A stretch of 64,000 bases of DNA from an uncultured Lachnospiraceae bacterium (GCA_947629565.1 CANREG010000002.1:1-64000), one strand, 5' to 3'; positions 33,489 to 42,401 are shown, counted from the first letter of the stretch. Translations and numbers: made by a program. The notes: generated by a model not told the origin, from the letters alone.

Positions 33489-35204
33489 ATGCGAATCGGA
33501 GTAGGAAGAAAGAAAATAAGAATCGGTGATCTGTTAGTTGCGGCGGGGGCAATTACAGAGGAACAGTTGCAGGAGGCTCTTACCATTCAGAAGGAGAAGG
33601 GGCAGAAGTTAGGCCAGACTCTTTTGGAGGAGGGCTTTATCAGTAAGGAATTATTTATTGCCGTACTGACCCAGCAGATGGGCGTGGAATATATAGATCT
33701 GAAGGGCTGCAAGTTTGATGATGATGTATTGTCCACTATTCCTGAAGATATCGTTATGAAATATAATGTGGTTCCTTTAGGATATGATGAGAACAATCCC
33801 AATGTGTTGAGGGTTGCCATGTCGGATCCCATGGATATCATTGCGGTGGATGATATCTCTATTGCTACCGGCACCCAGGTAGAACCGCTCCTTGCCATGG
33901 AGGATGAGATAGCCGAGACGATTGGTAAGTATTACGGCAGCCATCAGGCTATGGAAGCGGCGGAAGCTTACCGGAGAGAGCGGGAAGAGGCCATGCTTTC
34001 CGAGGCGGAAGAAGAGGAGATGAATGCGGATATTGAGAACTCTCCTATCGTACTTCTTGTAAAGCAGATATTGGAAGGCGGAGTCAGACAGAGGGCTTCC
34101 GATATCCATATTGAGCCGTTAGAGACTTCCGTTCGCGTCCGGTACCGTATCGACGGTGCACTAAAGCAGGTAATGTCCTATGATTATTCCCTGCTTTCCG
34201 GTATCTGTGCCAGATTAAAGATTATGGGAGGCATGGATATCTCCGAGAAGAGAAAACCTCAGGACGGCCGTATCTCCATTATGGTAGACCGGAAAGAGTT
34301 TGATATCCGTGTGTCCATGCTTCCCACGGTATATGGAGAGAAGACGGTTATGCGTCTTACCTCAAAGGAAGGCTTGACGAGACCGAAATCCGGACTCGGT
34401 TTCTCACCGGAGGAGGAGAAGGTCTTCGACGGCATCTTGAGTAACCCGCATGGAATTATCCTGGTAACGGGGCCTACGGGTTCCGGTAAGTCAACGACTC
34501 TGTATACGGCGCTAAGCGAGCTGAATACAGAGGACGTGAATATCATCACGGTAGAGGACCCGGTGGAGGCGAATATCGAAGGAATCAACCAGTGTCAGGT
34601 AAATGAGAAGGCGGAGATGACATTTGCGGCAGCCCTTCGTTCTATCTTACGTCAGGACCCGGACATTATCATGATCGGTGAGATTCGTGACGGCGAGACG
34701 GCGGATATCGCGGTAAAGGCGGCGATTACCGGACACTTGGTGGTATCTACCCTGCATACCAACTCTGCGGCTTCTACGGTAACCCGTCTGATTGATATGG
34801 GAATTGAGCCCTATACGGCCGGCGATGCGCTGGTAGGAGTAATTGCCCAGCGTCTGGTAAGAAGGCTGTGTACCTGCAAGCAGCCGAGATATGCAGAGGA
34901 GAACGAGAAGCGCCAGTTAGGCGTGGAAGGGGAAGATGATGTGGTAATCTATGAGCCGGTTGGCTGTCCCCTTTGCAATGATACCGGTTATACCGGACGT
35001 ATCGGCGTGTATGAGATGATGCCGGTTTCAAGGGGACTGCAGCAGGTTATCGCTACCAATGCTCCGGCGAATGAGATTGAGAAGCAGGCTTTGGCAGAAG
35101 GCATGATGACATTGAAGCTTAGCTGCGCCAAGCATGTACTGAATGGAATCACATCTATCTCTGAGATGCGTAAGATTGTGTACGAAGCAGGAGATGATTA
35201 TTGA
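33489..35204 (+). CDS. pilB: Type IV pilus assembly ATPase PilB (GspE/PulE family)
   Basis: A 571-aa extension ATPase. ATG 33489 lies 8 bases after GAGG and gives MRIGVGRKKIRIGDLLVAAG; ATG 33483 is also in frame. The N-terminal MshEN-like domain (GQTLLEEGFISKELFIAVLTQ) precedes the motor core. Motifs are Walker A GPTGSGKSTTLYTAL (about residue 328), Asp box ITVEDPVE, Walker B DPDIIMIGEIRDGETA and His box HLVVSTLHTNSA. A zinc-binding tetracysteine is present (CTCKQPR and CPLCNDTGYTGRIGVYE). It powers pilus polymerisation at the inner face of the membrane. It opens the operon. Confidence 0.96.
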   Translation: MRIGVGRKKIRIGDLLVAAGAITEEQLQEALTIQKEKGQKLGQTLLEEGFISKELFIAVLTQQMGVEYIDLKGCKFDDDVLSTIPEDIVMKYNVVPLGYDENNPNVLRVAMSDPMDIIAVDDISIATGTQVEPLLAMEDEIAETIGKYYGSHQAMEAAEAYRREREEAMLSEAEEEEMNADIENSPIVLLVKQILEGGVRQRASDIHIEPLETSVRVRYRIDGALKQVMSYDYSLLSGICARLKIMGGMDISEKRKPQDGRISIMVDRKEFDIRVSMLPTVYGEKTVMRLTSKEGLTRPKSGLGFSPEEEKVFDGILSNPHGIILVTGPTGSGKSTTLYTALSELNTEDVNIITVEDPVEANIEGINQCQVNEKAEMTFAAALRSILRQDPDIIMIGEIRDGETADIAVKAAITGHLVVSTLHTNSAASTVTRLIDMGIEPYTAGDALVGVIAQRLVRRLCTCKQPRYAEENEKRQLGVEGEDDVVIYEPVGCPLCNDTGYTGRIGVYEMMPVSRGLQQVIATNAPANEIEKQALAEGMMTLKLSCAKHVLNGITSISEMRKIVYEAGDDY

Positions 35205-35312
35205 TAGGATTTATAAGTCAGATGGCGCTTATACTTGAATGTGGCGGCATTTGGCAAAAATACGGAGCCGTCAGGCGACGAGATATAATGTAACAGGGAA
35301 AGGGGAAAAGAC

Positions 35313-36365
35313 ATGATTGACATCAAGGAATTATTGGCATTTTCAGTGGAGCAGAAGGCGTCCGACGTGCATATTGCAGTGGGGATTCCGCCGAAGCTTC
35401 GTATTAATGGTAAGCTGATTGAGGTGGAGAGTCCCCCATTAGAGCCGGCGGATGCGGCGGAGATGATTGGGGCTACCATGCATGAGAGACATAAGCAGAT
35501 CTTGAAGGAACGGGGAGAGGTGGACTTTTCTTTTGACTCTGATGAGACCGGCCGTTTCCGTGTGAATGTATTTATGGACCGGGGCAATATGGCAGCCGCT
35601 TACCGGCGGGTGGAGACTATAATCCCGAGACCGGACCAGTTAGGAATTCCTACCGAGGTTGTGGAATTATATAAGAAGAAAAGAGGACTGGTTTTGGTAA
35701 CCGGACCTACCGGTTCCGGTAAATCCACCACGCTTGCTTCTATTATTAACAAAGCTAATGAGAATCTGACAGATCATATTATTACATTGGAAGACCCGAT
35801 TGAGTATGTGCATCACCATAAGAAATCCGTGGTGAACCAGCGGGAGGTCGGAATGGATACCTTAAGCTACGGCAACGCCCTTCGCGCAGCCCTTCGTGAG
35901 GACCCGGACATTATTCTTTTGGGAGAGATGCGTGATTTAGAGACAATTTCCACGGCAATCACGGCGGCTGAGACCGGACACCTGGTATTCTCAACCCTGC
36001 ATACGATTGGAGCGGCCAATACGATTGACCGTATCATTGACGTATTCCCGACTCATCAGCAGCAGCAGACCCGTGTACAGCTGGCCATGATTTTGGAGGG
36101 AGTTATTTCGCAGGCGTTAGTGCCTGCTGAAGATGGCAGAGGCCGTGTGGCAGCCTTTGAGGTTATGTTTGGAAGCGCCGCTATCCGAAGCCTGATTCGT
36201 GAGGCCAAGACGCATCAGATTCAGTCCACTATCCAGACCAGTCGTCAACAGGGGATGATTACATTGGACGATCATTTGTATGAATTGTACAGAGAAGGGG
36301 CTATTAGTCGTGAAAATGCACTAATTTACGCTCAGGATCAGGTGGCTCTGAAGAAGAAAATGTAG
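35313..36365 (+). CDS. pilT: Type IV pilus retraction ATPase PilT
   Basis: A 350-aa hexameric ATPase starting at ATG 35313 after AAAGGGGAAAAG. The N-terminal part has the family start IDIKELLAFSVEQKASDVHIAVG. Core motifs are Walker A VTGPTGSGKSTTLAS (about residue 130), Asp box ITLEDPIEYVHHHKKS, Walker B DPDIILLGEMRDLETI and HLVFSTLHTIGAANTIDRII. The end carries AIRSLIREAKTHQIQS, the AIRNLIRE-like motif needed for retraction in studied PilT. It depolymerises pilin to retract the pilus, so twitching or DNA uptake is plausible. About 108 bases separate it from pilB. Confidence 0.95.
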   Translation: MIDIKELLAFSVEQKASDVHIAVGIPPKLRINGKLIEVESPPLEPADAAEMIGATMHERHKQILKERGEVDFSFDSDETGRFRVNVFMDRGNMAAAYRRVETIIPRPDQLGIPTEVVELYKKKRGLVLVTGPTGSGKSTTLASIINKANENLTDHIITLEDPIEYVHHHKKSVVNQREVGMDTLSYGNALRAALREDPDIILLGEMRDLETISTAITAAETGHLVFSTLHTIGAANTIDRIIDVFPTHQQQQTRVQLAMILEGVISQALVPAEDGRGRVAAFEVMFGSAAIRSLIREAKTHQIQSTIQTSRQQGMITLDDHLYELYREGAISRENALIYAQDQVALKKKM

Positions 36366-36420
36366 AATTTTGTACAAAATTGATAAAAAATTAATTTTAT
36401 GTCAATTTATTATTGCAATT

Positions 36421-36447
36421 TTGACGAAATTGGTTTATTATCATACT
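36421..36447 (+). promoter_or_regulatory. Weak possible internal promoter before pilC
   Basis: The 192-base gap between pilT and pilC (36366-36557) is AT-rich. It holds TTGACG at 36421-36426 and CATACT at 36442-36447, spaced by 15 bases, which is short. No riboswitch fold could be recognised in the gap. Confidence 0.25.
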
Positions 36448-36557
36448 TAGGAAATAGAATGTTAATAATTTGTTCATATTTTGCAGCGGAATGCATATTT
36501 AATAGTAAGGGGATTTGCAGGATGTGAACATAGGGTGAATGGTGGAGGAGTTGTTAT

Positions 36558-37766
36558 ATGGCACAGTTTAATTATAAGGCGACCGACAAAGCTGGTAAAG
36601 CGAGAAAGGGTACAATTGATGCGGCCGACGAGTCCAAGGCAAGAGAGAAGTTAAAGGCAGAGGGGCTTACAGTCAGTGAGATTAAGGACGCCGGTGATGC
36701 AAAGCCGATTCGAATCGGCAAGAAGAAGGTAAAGAGCCGGGATTTATCCATTGTGTGTAAGCAGATGGTAAGTATTTTGAATGCAGGTGTTACCGTAATT
36801 ACTGCGTTGGATATGCTTTCTGAGCAGATGGATAACAAGGTGCTGCGGGCGGCACTGATTGAGGCGAAGGTGTATGTAGAGAAGGGAGGCAATCTCTCAG
36901 ACGCCATGCGTTTGAATCCCAATGTATTCCCACCGATTATGATTAACATGGTGGCGGCAGGTGAGGCTTCCGGTAGTATGGAGACAGCTTTTGATCGTCT
37001 GTCAATTCACTTTGAGAAAGATGATGCATTGAAAGGAAAGATTAAGGGAGCGCTTACTTATCCGATCATGGTTATGATTGTAGCGGTACTGGTAATCATC
37101 GTGGTTATGATTGCAGTTATCCCTAACTTTGTTGAGATGTTTGCAGATATGGGAACAGAACTTCCTTTAGCAACAAGAATTATGATGGCGGGCAGCGACT
37201 TTATTTTGCATAGGTGGTTTATCCTGGTTCCGGTGTTGATTGGTATCGGATTTGGCATTAAGGTTGCATTGGCAACCCCAGGCGGACAGTTGTTTGCGGC
37301 TAAGGTCGGTATTAATGCACCGATTTTCAGCGATATGGTTATCAAGTCCAATTCTGCACAGTTTGCAAGAACGTTAAGTACATTGATGGCAGCAGGTATT
37401 CCTATGTTGGATGCTATTGAACAGGTTGCCCGGATGATGAGCAATAAGATTTTCCGGGATGGCTTGATGAATACGAAGGCGCAGGTTGCCAAAGGCTTGC
37501 CATTATCCAAGCCACTTAAGGATATGGATGTATTTCCAACCATGCTGGTACAGATGGTTAAGATTGGAGAAGAGACCGGTAATATTGAAGATATGATGGA
37601 GAAGGTTGCTGACCTCTATGACAGAGAGGTGGATTTGGCAACGGAATCTTTGACACAGGCTATGGAGCCGCTTACTATGGTACTGATGGCTGGTATTGTG
37701 GGCATGATTGTTGCCGCAGTATACGGACCAATCCTCAGCATGTACGAAGGTATCGACAATATGTAA
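36558..37766 (+). CDS. pilC: Type IV pilus inner-membrane platform protein PilC (GspF family)
   Basis: A 402-aa protein starting at ATG 36558 after GGTGGAGGAG. It has the usual start FNYKATDKAGKARKGTIDA, followed by two repeated GspF domains: LSIVCKQMVSILNAGVTVI with GGNLSDAMRLNPNVFPP, and AQFARTLSTLMAAGIPMLDA with PLKDMDVFPTMLVQMVKIGE. Three membrane helices separate and end them (MVMIVAVLVIIVVMIAVIP; the late one VLMAGIVGMIVAAVYGPIL). PilC links the PilB and PilT motors to the growing pilus. It is followed by a structured repeat and then the major pilin. Confidence 0.95.
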   Translation: MAQFNYKATDKAGKARKGTIDAADESKAREKLKAEGLTVSEIKDAGDAKPIRIGKKKVKSRDLSIVCKQMVSILNAGVTVITALDMLSEQMDNKVLRAALIEAKVYVEKGGNLSDAMRLNPNVFPPIMINMVAAGEASGSMETAFDRLSIHFEKDDALKGKIKGALTYPIMVMIVAVLVIIVVMIAVIPNFVEMFADMGTELPLATRIMMAGSDFILHRWFILVPVLIGIGFGIKVALATPGGQLFAAKVGINAPIFSDMVIKSNSAQFARTLSTLMAAGIPMLDAIEQVARMMSNKIFRDGLMNTKAQVAKGLPLSKPLKDMDVFPTMLVQMVKIGEETGNIEDMMEKVADLYDREVDLATESLTQAMEPLTMVLMAGIVGMIVAAVYGPILSMYEGIDNM

Positions 37767-37773
37767 TCCTTAC

Positions 37774-37952
37774 GAGCCTTGCACGAATATCTGGGAAACA
37801 ATCTGCGCAAGCTTGCTTGCAGCCAGATTGTTTCGCGGATATTCGTATACGGCGACAAGCCGCAGCGAACTGCGAAGCAGTGAGCTGGCAAGGCTCGGTA
37901 GAGCAAAGCGACAAGCCGCAGCGAACTGCGAAGCAGTGAGCTGGCAAGGCTC
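37774..37952. repeat. REP-like palindromic element between pilC and pilA
   Basis: This 179-base block has three layers. ACGAATATC (37783-37791) and AAACAATCTG (37796-37805) pair with CAGATTGTTT (37824-37833) and GATATTCGT (37838-37846), forming a long hairpin. A perfect 45-bp direct repeat follows at 37852-37896 and 37908-37952, each copy carrying ACTGC-GAA-GCAGT as a small hairpin. GAGCCTTGC at 37774-37782 is complementary to GCAAGGCTC at the end of both copies, so alternative outer pairings exist. It codes for nothing convincing. It may be a mobile palindromic unit or an mRNA processing or attenuation element. Confidence 0.8.
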
Positions 37953-38030
37953 CTATTTTACAATGGTTAAATCTGCTACTGACCATAGCAGTTTTGATAA
38001 AAATATTATATAAGTAAAGGAGAGATGATT

Positions 38031-38546
38031 ATGAAAACAAACAAAGGTTTCTCAATGGTCGAGTTGATTATCGTTATTGCCATCATGGCAATCTTAGCAG
38101 GTGCGTTGGCTCCGGCGTTGATTAAGTACATCAACAAGTCTAGAATCTCAACAGATATCCAGACAGGTAACACAATTGCAACTGCAATTCAGACAGCACT
38201 TTCAGTTGAAGCTGCTTATGATGATGCTTCTGGCACAACCTACAATCAGAAATGGACGACATTGACTGGTGGTAACGCATGGGGCCATTCCGATTCATTT
38301 ATGGATGCAATCAAGGATACCGTGGGCGGCAGTAACATGCCTAAGGTTAAGTCAAAGAAGTGTGTTGGTAGTGGTGGTACCAATTATACAGGTGCTAATT
38401 TTATGTTCTATGTTGATCCAGCTGCTAACAAGGTTTTTGTTGCTATCTCTAACGGAACAACTAGCCACCTTATATTCCCGACAGCAAGTATTTGCTTGGA
38501 CACTGACACAACAGTTCATGCAGCATATAACGGTATGGTTAACTAA
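38031..38546 (+). CDS. pilA: Major type IV pilin PilA
   Basis: A 171-aa prepilin. ATG 38031 is seven bases after AGGAGA and gives MKTNKGFSMVELIIVIAIMA; ATG 38025 is less well spaced. The short basic leader ends in Gly, followed by Phe at +1 and Glu at +5, the canonical prepilin peptidase and methylation site. A hydrophobic alpha-1 helix (about residues 9-30) comes next, then a globular domain with two cysteines (residues about 107 and 157) that might form a disulfide. Position right after pilC and before a stem-loop suggests high expression, which fits a major subunit. The major-pilin call is inference from that context. Confidence 0.9.
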   Translation: MKTNKGFSMVELIIVIAIMAILAGALAPALIKYINKSRISTDIQTGNTIATAIQTALSVEAAYDDASGTTYNQKWTTLTGGNAWGHSDSFMDAIKDTVGGSNMPKVKSKKCVGSGGTNYTGANFMFYVDPAANKVFVAISNGTTSHLIFPTASICLDTDTTVHAAYNGMVN

Positions 38547-38557
38547 TGTTTAATCTT

Positions 38558-38591
38558 ATTAGGCACATTTCTTTTCGGAAATGTGCCTAAT
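38558..38591 (+). terminator. Perfect 14-bp stem-loop after pilA
   Basis: Bases 38558-38571 pair without mismatch with 38578-38591 around a TTTTCG loop. No T run follows. It may protect or help process the pilA message, or reduce read-through into the peptidase gene, more than act as a full terminator. Confidence 0.6.
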
Positions 38592-38608
38592 GGTGACAGG
38601 AGAGTGTC

Positions 38609-39436
38609 ATGGAAAAGGTTTTGACAGGAGGGGTGGGTGTGCTGCTTGCCTGGTTCGCTGAATTTGCACTCCCGTTATCCGTATTTATTCGTGCAATTGA
38701 AGAAGAAACCTTGTGCCGGAAGTGCACTCAACTGACAGATTGTTTTGCCAGGCGGAAGACAAAGCAGGGAGATTTCCTTTATGTTGAAAAGTGGATGTTG
38801 ATTTCTTTTTTTCAGGTTAGAAAGAAATGTCCCTACATACGCAGGAATACTTTGCGCAACATAATTATAAGTTTTATGGGATGCCTTGGTGTTTATCTCT
38901 TTCCTCTTTGGTCAGGAGAAATGGGGATAAGAGGCTTTTTATACGGAATTGCCGCCGCTATGTTATTTTTTCTATCTATAGTGGATTGGCAGACCCAGTA
39001 TATTCCTTTGGAGTGTAATGTTATAATTTTTTTATGCGGACTGATTCATTTATTTGCAGATTTTTCTAATTGGGTAGATTATTTAATTGGTCTTTTTGCG
39101 GTCAGCGGTTTTTTATTATTTGTAGATAGGATTTTCACGCCGGTTCTTCGGGAGAAATATCAGGGTGAAGCGGAGATCGAACATGTAATAGGGGACGGCG
39201 ACATCAAATTAATGGCAGCAACTGGCTTATTATTAGGCTGGCAACTTAATTTTTTAGCATTGGGAATCGGGTGTGTAGCAGGGTCAGTTATACATTTGAT
39301 TTTAATGAAAATCAGGAAGGCGGACAGACAATTTGCCTTCGGCCCGTATTTATCTTTGGGCGTTTATATAACAATGATATGCGGTGAACAGCTGATAAGC
39401 TGGTATCTGAACATGTTGGGTATTAAGCCCACTTAA
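38609..39436 (+). CDS. pilD: Prepilin peptidase (PilD/GspO, A24 family)
   Basis: A 275-aa multi-pass membrane protease starting at ATG 38609 after GGTGACAGGAGAG. The two catalytic aspartates of the A24 family are visible in SIVDWQTQYIPLECN and VIGDGDIKLMAATGLLLG. It removes the leader of the prepilins encoded around it. The N-terminal half differs from the standard: instead of two clean CxxC pairs in a conserved loop it has CRKCTQLTDC and a later lone KKC, and the segment between them is rewritten. The methyltransferase part may therefore be altered. Hydrophobic segments fit about seven to eight membrane helices. Confidence 0.88.
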   Translation: MEKVLTGGVGVLLAWFAEFALPLSVFIRAIEEETLCRKCTQLTDCFARRKTKQGDFLYVEKWMLISFFQVRKKCPYIRRNTLRNIIISFMGCLGVYLFPLWSGEMGIRGFLYGIAAAMLFFLSIVDWQTQYIPLECNVIIFLCGLIHLFADFSNWVDYLIGLFAVSGFLLFVDRIFTPVLREKYQGEAEIEHVIGDGDIKLMAATGLLLGWQLNFLALGIGCVAGSVIHLILMKIRKADRQFAFGPYLSLGVYITMICGEQLISWYLNMLGIKPT

Positions 39437-39470
39437 ACAAAACTTCTGATTAGCAAGGGAGGCTATGGAG

Positions 39471-41108
39471 ATGGCGAAAAGTAATAAAGTCTTAACGGTA
39501 GAGATAACAAATGAAAGTATTACAATCATTGAGGTTACGCCCTCAATTAAAAAACAAACCAATGTACATAATGCATTGATTTTTGAGACACCTGAGGATG
39601 CATATGAGGATGGCACCCTTAGAGATGTAGAGAAGGTTGCTTCGGCAATCAGGGAGCAGTTAGACTCTAACGGAATAACGAACAAGAATGTTATATTCAT
39701 TCTTTCTTCCTCTAAGGTAGTAAACAGAGAGGTTCTTATTCCGGAAGTGAAAGAGACGAAAATAAAGGGAATAGTCAGTGCAAATGCGTCTGAATACTTC
39801 CCTGTTAACATAGAGGATTATGTGATATCTCATTCTGTCCTCGAGCATTTGACAGATGAGTCCAAAACAAAACAGATTAAGTTAATGGTTGTAGCAGCGC
39901 CGATTGCTATGGTAAAGGGATATTATGAATTAGGAAGCATGCTGGGATTGAATGTACAGTCTATTGATTATGTCGGAAATGCAATGCTTCAGTTGATTAA
40001 GACCCAGACAAGCGCAACTATGACAACAATGGTAATACAGTTAGGCAGCGAATCTACTATTTTGAATATTGTTAAGGGTGATACCTTATTGCTGCAAAGA
40101 ACAGTGCCTTATGGTACGAATGCCGTGGTAACGGAGATTATGGATGAAAAGGGCGTGGACGCCACCACAGCTATGACTCTTTTACAGAATGAACGTATGA
40201 TTACGGTTGATTTTGATGACAATGCGGCTACGGGCGCCTTTCGTTATCTGATTAATAACATCGGACGTGTGATTGATTATTATTCCACTAAGAATCCGGA
40301 TAAGCCGATTGATGACGTATTTTTGGTTGGTGACGGAGCTTTGATTCGCGGTATTGACGGTCTGTTCAAGATTCAATTGAATATTCAGACAAGAATTATG
40401 GACAGTCTGTATAACGTCAAATTTGATCCTAAGATTGATTTAAAAATATATAATCCCGTATATCTGGTGGCTCCTATCGGTGCGGCTTTTGCGCCAATGG
40501 GCTTTTTACCTGTGGAGGCTAAGGCTTCACGGAGCGGTAATACGGAATACTTTAAGTATTGCGCTGCCATAGCCGGTGTGGTAATTCTTGCAGCGGCCGT
40601 TGCGAGCGGAGTGACTATTGTCTTGAAGAATAACGAGCAGCAGCGCCGAGACAGCATTAATGCCCAGATTATGGCAATTCAGGATATTGATCAGATTATT
40701 ACTCAATACGATGCAGCAAAGGCCAAATATGACGATATTATGCTGATGTATGACACGACCCGCACCTTGAATGAAAACGTGAGTATGTTTATTGCAGCTT
40801 TAGAGGATTGTATTCCTAAGGAGGTTACGGTTCAGACATACAGCTCTAGTGAAAGCGATGTGTCTATTGCAGCGACTTCAGCCAGTTATGATGCAATTGC
40901 CAAATTTGTAATCGAGTTAAAGAAGATTGAATGTATATCTGATGCATTTGTAACTGATATTTCTACTTCTATTGATGCAGAAGATGGCACAGAACTGCAT
41001 ACCTTTAATGTGACTTGTCAGTTTGTATCTATGGTACAGGAAGATCAGATTGGCGTGGATGAAGGTGAAACAGAGTCTGATGCTTTGTTAGACACAACTG
41101 TAGAATAA
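39471..41108 (+). CDS. pilM: PilM-PilN fusion, type IV pilus alignment protein
   Basis: A 545-aa protein. ATG 39471 is eight bases after AAGGGAGG; ATG 39465 is too close. Residues 1-350 resemble actin-like PilM: KVLTVEITNESITIIEVTPS, VIQLGSESTILNIVKGD and DDVFLVGDGALIRGIDGLF. At about residue 365 there is one membrane helix (YCAAIAGVVILAAAVASGV), followed by a PilN-like part with a coiled segment, ALEDCIPKEVTVQTYSSS and a beta-rich end. In Gram-negative bacteria PilM and PilN are separate proteins that bind each other across the membrane boundary. Here they are one chain. PilO follows. Confidence 0.88.
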   Translation: MAKSNKVLTVEITNESITIIEVTPSIKKQTNVHNALIFETPEDAYEDGTLRDVEKVASAIREQLDSNGITNKNVIFILSSSKVVNREVLIPEVKETKIKGIVSANASEYFPVNIEDYVISHSVLEHLTDESKTKQIKLMVVAAPIAMVKGYYELGSMLGLNVQSIDYVGNAMLQLIKTQTSATMTTMVIQLGSESTILNIVKGDTLLLQRTVPYGTNAVVTEIMDEKGVDATTAMTLLQNERMITVDFDDNAATGAFRYLINNIGRVIDYYSTKNPDKPIDDVFLVGDGALIRGIDGLFKIQLNIQTRIMDSLYNVKFDPKIDLKIYNPVYLVAPIGAAFAPMGFLPVEAKASRSGNTEYFKYCAAIAGVVILAAAVASGVTIVLKNNEQQRRDSINAQIMAIQDIDQIITQYDAAKAKYDDIMLMYDTTRTLNENVSMFIAALEDCIPKEVTVQTYSSSESDVSIAATSASYDAIAKFVIELKKIECISDAFVTDISTSIDAEDGTELHTFNVTCQFVSMVQEDQIGVDEGETESDALLDTTVE

Positions 41109-41127
41109 TAGTAGGGAGGGAATGACT

Positions 41128-42381
41128 ATGAAGTTAAATGATTCACAGAAAAGTATTATTGTGATTTTAATTGCAGCCGTTATTGCAGCAGTTTGCGGTA
41201 TCTATATAATTAAGCCGAATATTGACGAGACTCAGGCATTGAAAGCAGAGTGTGCCCAGTTGCAGGACAGACTGAATCTTCTTCAGCAAAAAGAAGCGCG
41301 GAGAGATGAGTATTTAGCAGGAATTGAGGAATATGAGAATGCATTTCAGGAGCAGATGGCTAATTTTGCCCCTGATTTGAATCAGGAAGTTACCATTATG
41401 TTCTTAGAGGGAATTAAGGATAATAATGACTTTGATATCTCAGCTTTGACTTTAGGTGAGCCTGAGCAGTTCTATACATTAGGCCTTGGCGGCGGAGACG
41501 CTGCTTTGACAGGTACAACAGATGCTGCGGCAACAGATGCTGCGGCAACAGAAGCAGCATCTACGGAGGCAGCTTCTACAGAAGCTGCATCAACAGAAGC
41601 AGCGCCTGCAGAGGGATTGGCAGAAGGCGAGGCTCCAGTGGATGATAATGGATATTATTGCTATAGAGCAGATTTCCCGATATCTTATTCAGGTTCCTAT
41701 GAATCATTAAAGGATGTTATTGATTATGTCAACAATTTTGAAAACAGAATGACAATTAATTCTATTGATATTACTTATGCGGCAGACACAGAAACTTATT
41801 CCGGCAACCTTGATTTGAAATGTTATGCGATTACAGGTCCGGACAGACCGGAGACCAGCATGGATCTTAACGAGGTTGAAACAGGTACAGACAATATCTT
41901 CCATGGCCAGGGTGGCGATGCATCCGGTTCAGCAACGGAAGGCATGAATAAGTATGATGAGAATGATGGAGCTGCAATTGAGAGCAACTATGATTTCTAT
42001 GCAATGTTGAGTCCTGCCACCAGTGATGTTTCCGCTAAGGTAGTAGGACAGAATGGTTCCGGAAAAGAAGCCAGTGTTATTTCTAATAGCGATAACAATG
42101 TATCTACTTTGAGCTATGAGTTTTATGAAAAGGATGGAAAGAATTATTGCAAATATACTTTAGCAAATTCTTTATCATATGAAGCTGAGGTTACTTCAGC
42201 AGAGGACATCAAGTTATTGATTCAGTCATCTGCCAGAAAGAATGATGAGGATGATGTCGGATTACGGGTAACTATTAAGAATACTACTTCTTTACCGGTT
42301 TATGTTAAGGTTAGCGGAGAAGATAGTGTTTCACCGAGAGTTGACATTGTTAGCAAATCTGGTTCTGTGAAGGTTTATTAA
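41128..42381 (+). CDS. PilO-like type IV pilus protein with repetitive Ala/Thr/Glu linker
   Basis: A 417-aa protein. ATG 41128 is seven bases after GGGAGGG; ATG 41122 lies too close. One membrane helix (residues about 9-28, SIIVILIAAVIAAVCGIYII) is followed by a coiled coil (ALKAECAQLQDRLNLLQQKE) and a PilO-like domain split by a low-complexity linker at residues 128-167 built on TDAAA and TEAAS units. The later segment FPISYSGSYESLKDVIDYV with MTINSIDITY matches the PilO ferredoxin-like fold. An extra C-terminal domain of about 140 residues (ISNSDNNVSTLSYEFYEKDG) is not typical. It probably pairs with the PilN half of the upstream protein. Confidence 0.8.
   Translation: MKLNDSQKSIIVILIAAVIAAVCGIYIIKPNIDETQALKAECAQLQDRLNLLQQKEARRDEYLAGIEEYENAFQEQMANFAPDLNQEVTIMFLEGIKDNNDFDISALTLGEPEQFYTLGLGGGDAALTGTTDAAATDAAATEAASTEAASTEAASTEAAPAEGLAEGEAPVDDNGYYCYRADFPISYSGSYESLKDVIDYVNNFENRMTINSIDITYAADTETYSGNLDLKCYAITGPDRPETSMDLNEVETGTDNIFHGQGGDASGSATEGMNKYDENDGAAIESNYDFYAMLSPATSDVSAKVVGQNGSGKEASVISNSDNNVSTLSYEFYEKDGKNYCKYTLANSLSYEAEVTSAEDIKLLIQSSARKNDEDDVGLRVTIKNTTSLPVYVKVSGEDSVSPRVDIVSKSGSVKVY
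41512..41600 (+). repeat. 15-bp tandem repeats encoding an Ala/Thr-rich linker
   Basis: Degenerate 15-base units (ACAGATGCTGCGGCA, then ACAGAAGCAGCATCT-like forms) repeat about six times. They encode T-D/E-A-A-A/S pentapeptides within the PilO-like protein. The length is free to vary in frame. Confidence 0.8.
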
Positions 42382-42401
42382 GAGAATGGAGTGATTGAAC
42401 C

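Noticed and set aside
33314-33586. A 91-residue upstream extension of SigK
   Set aside because: It overlaps the pilB start, has no sigma-factor similarity, and ATG 33313 has a suitable ribosome binding site and fits the known SigK length.
36366-36557. A c-di-GMP riboswitch before pilC, as found with some clostridial pili
   Set aside because: No conserved c-di-GMP-I or -II core sequence could be recognised by eye. A covariance-model scan would be decisive.
37616-37986. Two minus-strand frames through the repeat block between pilC and pilA
   Set aside because: They translate the palindromic repeats and have no ribosome binding sites.
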